From Xenorhabdus bovienii SS-2004 (GTDB taxonomy: Bacteria; Pseudomonadota; Gammaproteobacteria; Enterobacterales; Enterobacteriaceae): a stretch of DNA of 64,000 bases. Position numbers and translations under genes: made by a program. Position 1 is the first letter of the stretch; every line of letters begins with the position of its first letter. Below the pieces are notes generated by a model, which was given only the letters and a program-made list of their open reading frames with translations, did not search any database and was not told where the DNA came from. Below are positions 60,146-64,000 of this stretch, in pieces. Location: contig NC_013892.1 of the NCBI RefSeq assembly GCF_000027225.1, positions 2,170,001 to 2,234,000 on the forward strand, read 5' to 3'.

Positions 60146-60754
60146 TTGCGATTATTAATGGACGCATGAAAGCGGGATTATTTCAGGAAAACATTGAGTT
60201 TCTGGGGAAAGAACGGCATTTGGTTGCAAAAGTCAGCCGCCGTGATCTGCCGTTTGTCGTGGCAGAGGAAAAACACGGGGCGACAACCGTGGCTTCAACG
60301 ATGATTATTGCTGAAATGGCGGGCATTGCCGACTGAACATCTGGAAGCACATGGAGTGCCACTTGTGGGATATCAAACCGAAAAATTACCGGCATTTTTC
60401 TGCCGTACCAGCCCATTTCCGGTGAGTGTGACGCTTGAAAATCCCCGGCAGATAGCCCAAGCCATGAAAGCAAAATGGAATTCAGGGCTGAGAGGAGGGC
60501 TGGTGATCGCCAATCCCATCCCTGAGCCATTCGCTATGTCGGAAGTTCAAATCAATGCCGCCATTGAACAGGCTGTCCGAGAGTCGCAGGAACAGGGAAT
60601 TCATGGCAAGGAGAGTACCCCATTCCTGCTGACCAGAGTATCGGAATTGACGGGAGGCGAAGGTTTACAGGCAAATATCGAACTGGTTTTCAATAATGCG
60701 AAACTGGCAGCGCAAATTACCATTGCTTATCAAGCAATAAATAAGCATCAGTAA
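60139..60754 (+). pseudogene. psuG: pseudouridine-5'-phosphate glycosidase remnant
   Basis: PsuG splits pseudouridine-5'-phosphate to uracil and ribose-5-phosphate. Family-like sequence starts at 'THIAIINGRMKAGLF' (residue 61 or so of a 312-residue protein), so the first fifth is gone. 'KVSRRDLPFVVAEEKHGATT' and 'VASTMIIAEMAGIA' are kept, then about 45 codons are missing together with a frame change near 60330. The rest reads 'PAFFCRTSPFPVSV' to 'GKESTPFLLTRVSELTGGEG' and a normal end. The remaining blocks are well conserved, which suggests recent loss. Confidence 0.88.
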
Positions 60755-60870
60755 ATATCATCCGATATATCTTATCCAATGTTACAATAAAATAAATGCC
60801 AGCCTGAAAGAGAAACATGGTAATATCCCTTGGGATTTTTTTAGGCTGGCTAAAAAACAATGGGAATATA

Positions 60871-62130
60871 ATGATGGATATTTTACGCAGTTTAATGGGA
60901 ATAGTAATACTTCTTCTGGTTGGATATTTGTTCTCTGTCAATAAAAAAATAATTAGCTTACGTACGGTGGTCGCTGCATTATTACTTCAAGTAAGCCTTG
61001 GTGCAATAATGCTGTATGTTCCCGCCGGTAAATGGTTAATTCATAACATTGCCAATGGCGTTAATGCCGTTATTTATTATAGTTCTGCTGGCAGTTCATT
61101 TATCTTCGGGAGTTTAGTCGGGCCGAAAATGAATGAATTATTTGATGGGGCAGGTTTTGTTTTCGCATTTCAGGTGCTGCCCGCTATTATCTTTATTACT
61201 TCTTTGATATCTATTCTTTATTATATTGGGATCATGAAATGGGTCATTAATATTTTGGGATATGCTTTTCAGAAAGCGATGCGAATTAGTAAAGTGGAAG
61301 CCTTTGCTGCGGTAACTACAATCTTTTTGGGTCAAAATGAATTACCGGCGGTGTTAAAACCTTTTGTCAATAAAATGAACCGCAACGAACTTTTCACTGT
61401 GATATGCAGTGGTATGGCTTCTATTGCCGGATCGATGCTGGTTGGCTACGCGGGGTTGGGCGTACCGATAGAATACCTGCTGGCGGCATCTTTGATGGCT
61501 ATTCCGGGAGGGATTCTGTTTGCTCGTTTGCTCAGTCCTGCCACGGAGCCTTCACAAGTACAGTTTGAACAGATTTCATTCAGTGAGACGCGTCCGGCCA
61601 GCATTATCGAAGCGGCTGCCGGAGGTGCCATGCTGGGGTTGAAAATTGCTGTTGGCGTCGCGACGGTGGTGATGGCATTTGTTGCCTTGATCGCGTTGCT
61701 CAATGGCGTAATCGGCGGCATTGGCGAGTTATTTGGCCTGACGGGGCTGAGTATGCAGAGCCTGCTGGGTTATCTTTTTTCGCCTTTGGCTTATATCATG
61801 GGGGTTAACTGGGAGCATACTGATCTGGCAGGGAGTTTGATTGGACAAAAATTAGCAATCAACGAATTTGTGGCTTATGTGAATTTTTCTCCTTATTTAA
61901 AAGATCCTGCGGTTCTTCTGGATACCAAAACTATCGCGGTTATTTCGTTCGCGCTTTGTGGCTTTGCCAATTTTGGTTCGATAGCGGTTGTTGTCGGTGC
62001 ATTTACAGCGGTAGTACCCGAAAGGGCTTCAGATATTGCAAGGCTGGGTCTGAGGGCACTACTGGCAGCAACACTGTCCAATCTGATGAGTGCAACAATT
62101 GCTGGCTTGTTCATTAATTTGGCAGGTTAA
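60871..62130 (+). CDS. psuT: concentrative nucleoside (pseudouridine) transporter PsuT/NupX
   Basis: The 419-residue CNT-family protein imports nucleosides by cation symport and most resembles E. coli PsuT (YeiM) and NupX (YeiJ). Motifs: 'GAGFVFAFQVLPAIIF', 'FLGQNELPAVLKPF', 'SGMASIAGSMLVGYAGLG' and 'FALCGFANFGSIAVVVGA'. The start at 60871 follows a GGGAAT site; a longer frame from 60817 exists. It stays intact although its likely partner psuG is broken, and no psuK kinase is present. Confidence 0.9.
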   Translation: MMDILRSLMGIVILLLVGYLFSVNKKIISLRTVVAALLLQVSLGAIMLYVPAGKWLIHNIANGVNAVIYYSSAGSSFIFGSLVGPKMNELFDGAGFVFAFQVLPAIIFITSLISILYYIGIMKWVINILGYAFQKAMRISKVEAFAAVTTIFLGQNELPAVLKPFVNKMNRNELFTVICSGMASIAGSMLVGYAGLGVPIEYLLAASLMAIPGGILFARLLSPATEPSQVQFEQISFSETRPASIIEAAAGGAMLGLKIAVGVATVVMAFVALIALLNGVIGGIGELFGLTGLSMQSLLGYLFSPLAYIMGVNWEHTDLAGSLIGQKLAINEFVAYVNFSPYLKDPAVLLDTKTIAVISFALCGFANFGSIAVVVGAFTAVVPERASDIARLGLRALLAATLSNLMSATIAGLFINLAG

Positions 62131-62259
62131 ATGCCTATCTATTAACCGTTATCGGCGCTAACATGTTGAGGTGTTAGATAACTCACAGTAAGTTATGCTG
62201 AACCCCTCTACAATCGGGGAATCAACTAGGCTTGGTATTTGAATAATAGGAGCGTGCAT

Positions 62260-62688
62260 ATGTACAGAACTATTTTGGTACCGGTAGATATTTCAGAAGA
62301 AGAACTAACGAGTAAGGCTGTTCGCTGTGCGCTTGATATCGCCAGAGAAACAGGTGCTAAGTTACATATTCTACATGTACTCCCTATTTCATCCGCAATT
62401 ATTAATGCTTATGCATTAGGCTATATGGAAATTAAAGACAAAGCGACCGTCAAGGCCGAAAAGGAATTGTCTATGCTGGTAGATTCCATTGATTTACCGA
62501 ACGATCGCATTTCCTATTCAATTTCTTTTGGCTCACCACGAGACGAAATTACCTCCACGGCTGATGAGATTGAAGCCGATTTGATCGTCATTGGTTCAAG
62601 GCGGCCGAATATTACGACCCATTTGTTAGGTTCTAACTCGGCGGGGATCGTCAGATATGCGAAAACCTCTGTATTAGTTGTGAGATAA
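62260..62688 (+). CDS. uspF: UspF-like universal stress protein, copy 1
   Basis: The 142-residue Usp-fold protein starts at ATG 62260 after TAGGAG. 'RTILVPVDISEEEL' opens the fold, and the nucleotide site is 'IVIGSRRPNITTHLLGSNSAGIV', ending 'SVLVVR'. It is closest to UspF (YnaF). It is tandem with a second copy 111 bases downstream. Role: stress tolerance, adhesion and ATP binding by family knowledge. Confidence 0.88.
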   Translation: MYRTILVPVDISEEELTSKAVRCALDIARETGAKLHILHVLPISSAIINAYALGYMEIKDKATVKAEKELSMLVDSIDLPNDRISYSISFGSPRDEITSTADEIEADLIVIGSRRPNITTHLLGSNSAGIVRYAKTSVLVVR

Positions 62689-62799
62689 CATAGGTTATTG
62701 GCAATAATGGATTAATGATTGTTACTGTTTTTTATGGCGGCTTGATTACTTAGAAAAGCGTAATGGCCAGTAGTTACATTCGATTGCAGGGGAGTATGT

Positions 62800-63237
62800 A
62801 TGTATAAAGCGATTTTAGTTCCAATCGATATTCCAGAAGATCAACTCACTGATAATGCGATTAAGCATGCAGAATTCTTGGCGAAAATCTCCGGTGCAAA
62901 AATTCACTTGTTTCACGCCGTTCCGGATATCTCAAGGTTTTCTGTAAATTACAGCTATCACTATGATTTGCTTAGTGCTTTTGCTAAAAAAGCCGTTACA
63001 AATTCTGAAGAGGAACTCAAAAAAGTCGTAGAAAAAATCAATTTACCGAAAGATAGAGTATCGTTCTCCGTTGCTTTTGGTTCTCCACGAGAAAAAGTAC
63101 TCTCCACTGCCCGTGAAATTGGCGCAGATTTGATCATCGTAGGTTCAAGGCGGCCTGATATTTCAACCCATTTACTGGGCTCAAATGCGTCAGGAATTGT
63201 TTCCTACGCTAATATATCGGTATTGGTTGTTCGATAA
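62800..63237 (+). CDS. UspF-like universal stress protein, copy 2
   Basis: At 145 residues this paralogue shares the fold and ends with copy 1 ('ILVPIDIPEDQL', 'IIVGSRRPDISTHLLGSNAS', 'ISVLVVR') but differs widely in the middle, for example 'VPDISRFSVNYSYHYDL'. An old tandem duplication is likely. It has its own ribosome site (GGGGAG) and a terminator after it. Confidence 0.88.
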   Translation: MYKAILVPIDIPEDQLTDNAIKHAEFLAKISGAKIHLFHAVPDISRFSVNYSYHYDLLSAFAKKAVTNSEEELKKVVEKINLPKDRVSFSVAFGSPREKVLSTAREIGADLIIVGSRRPDISTHLLGSNASGIVSYANISVLVVR

Positions 63238-63257
63238 CTATCTGGTAACATGCCTAA

Positions 63258-63281
63258 AACCGTGCAGGGAATTGCACGGTT
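63258..63281 (+). terminator. terminator after the second uspF-like gene
   Basis: AACCGTGCA and TGCACGGTT pair around GGGAAT, 21 bases after the stop. It may also act for the leftward small gene. Confidence 0.75.
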
Positions 63282-63283
63282 AT

Positions 63284-63472
63284 TTATGTCTGATCAGTAA
63301 ATGAATTAAGGGTAATATCTAATTGATTTTTACCAGCAGTGATAACTTGAATCTGTAAGTTATTTTTTGAGCTGTTAGTCGTCATTATCGTCACTTTTTC
63401 ATTCCCTGAATATTTCCTTACAACCTCCAGCAACTCTTGCTCAGGTTGTTTAATTTTATTGCTAATAGTCAT
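63284..63472 (-). CDS. possible 62-residue small protein
   Basis: A leftward frame reads 'MTISNKIKQPEQELLEVVRK' then 'YSGNEKVTIMTTNSSKNNL'. It has no clear ribosome site and no family I recognise. Base composition resembles the local intergenic DNA. The frame is complete and not antisense to another gene, so it is kept as tentative. Confidence 0.35.
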   Translation of the reverse strand: MTISNKIKQPEQELLEVVRKYSGNEKVTIMTTNSSKNNLQIQVITAGKNQLDITLNSFTDQT

Positions 63473-63713
63473 TTATTTGGTTAAATTTAATTATTATTAA
63501 GTTGGTTTAATACTACTCAAATAATTAGAATTCAATAGTTTAATAAACCTGATTATTTTATGAATTAAGTAATATTAATATTAACTAAGTCAAATAGTGA
63601 ATCAGTTTAACAATAAATATCAATATACACTCGACGAATAAAATTTGTCATTTTATTGCTTTGTCAGGCAGGATAGGGCAGATGTTATACACAATAATTA
63701 AATAGGTATCATT

Positions 63714-64000
63714 TTGAATAGTAAAATTAGCCTGTGGGCAAGTTATTTTTTGTTTTTCGGATTAACCATATCTTTTAATGCATGGAGTGCGCCGACCAGC
63801 TTTGAGCAAGCGAAAATAGAATCAAGAAAAAATGTCTATAGTGAACAAACCAAATCAGAAATTGGCACATTGTATTGTGGCTGTGATTGGCAATGGGTAG
63901 GTAAGAGTGGCGGACGTGTTGATCTGGCTTCTTGTGGCTATCAGGTCAGGTCACAGCAGTCACGTGCGGAACGTATTGAATGGGAACATATGGTGCCTGC
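63714..64000 (+). CDS. endA: periplasmic endonuclease I, 5' part
   Basis: The frame opens with TTG at 63714 and is cut by the window edge after 95 codons. A signal peptide ends near 'FNAWSA', then 'IGTLYCGCDWQWVGKSGG', 'VDLASCGYQVR' and the catalytic-region start 'RIEWEHMVPA' match EndA, which cleaves double-stranded DNA in the periplasm. Cysteines for the disulphides are present. Start codon choice is from homology. Confidence 0.92.
   Translation, partial: MNSKISLWASYFLFFGLTISFNAWSAPTSFEQAKIESRKNVYSEQTKSEIGTLYCGCDWQWVGKSGGRVDLASCGYQVRSQQSRAERIEWEHMVP

Overview
The window looks like chromosome from an insect- and nematode-associated member of the Morganellaceae, most likely Xenorhabdus and otherwise Photorhabdus. 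Most genes are close relatives of E. coli K-12 genes in partly E. coli-like order, but they are interrupted by decayed insertion sequences, AT-rich gaps and local gene losses. A secreted autotransporter GDSL lipase fits that lifestyle. The genus is an inference from protein resemblance.

Layout. 1-4.8 kb is an accessory edge: a leftward set of an ArsH-type flavoprotein, a cytosolic PQQ-type beta-propeller and an M32 metallocarboxypeptidase that runs off the window, then a scrapyard of IS1 and ISAs1 remnants and an internally deleted PLP decarboxylase. 4.9-17.7 kb is a housekeeping block: ychF-pth, ychH, the lipase, prs-ispE-lolB, and hemA-prfA-prmC-sirB1-kdsA without ychQ. 17.7-25.6 kb holds dauA, a ynbA-ynbC-ynbD lipid-metabolism operon without ynbB but with an extra membrane protein, and a WYL regulator beside an SRPBCC-VOC fusion. 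25.7-32.4 kb carries two identical tRNA-Ser(GGA) genes, ghrA, ycdY, yceB, mdtH, rimJ and murJ. 32.4-33.8 kb is an intact-looking IS110-superfamily element (IS1111-like layout) with a structured non-coding end that may encode its guide (bridge/seek) RNA. 34-43 kb has argS/yecM, rluF, an IS4-family remnant, znuBC/znuA around a perfect Zur palindrome, mepM and lpxM. 43.4-55 kb has pykA-hexR/zwf with a HexR box, mdtJI with a possible leader peptide, yoaB, yoaA-tsaB-yeaY and fadD. 55.4-64 kb has an orphan repeat protein, adiA-adiC, a decayed psuG before an intact psuT, two uspF-like genes and the 5' end of endA.

How the genes work together. Metabolic themes are glucose-6-phosphate entry to the pentose-phosphate pathway (zwf, hexR, pykA, prs), tetrapyrrole supply and translation termination (hemA, prfA, prmC), envelope assembly (lolB, ispE, kdsA, lpxM, murJ, mepM), zinc uptake (znuABC under Zur), arginine-dependent acid resistance (adiAC), fatty-acid activation (fadD) and polyamine export (mdtJI). 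No complete undescribed system is proven. The best candidates for new biology are the ArsH/propeller/M32 set, the leader peptide upstream of mdtJI, the non-coding end of the IS110-type element, and the ynbA-ynbC-ynbD operon with its extra membrane protein.
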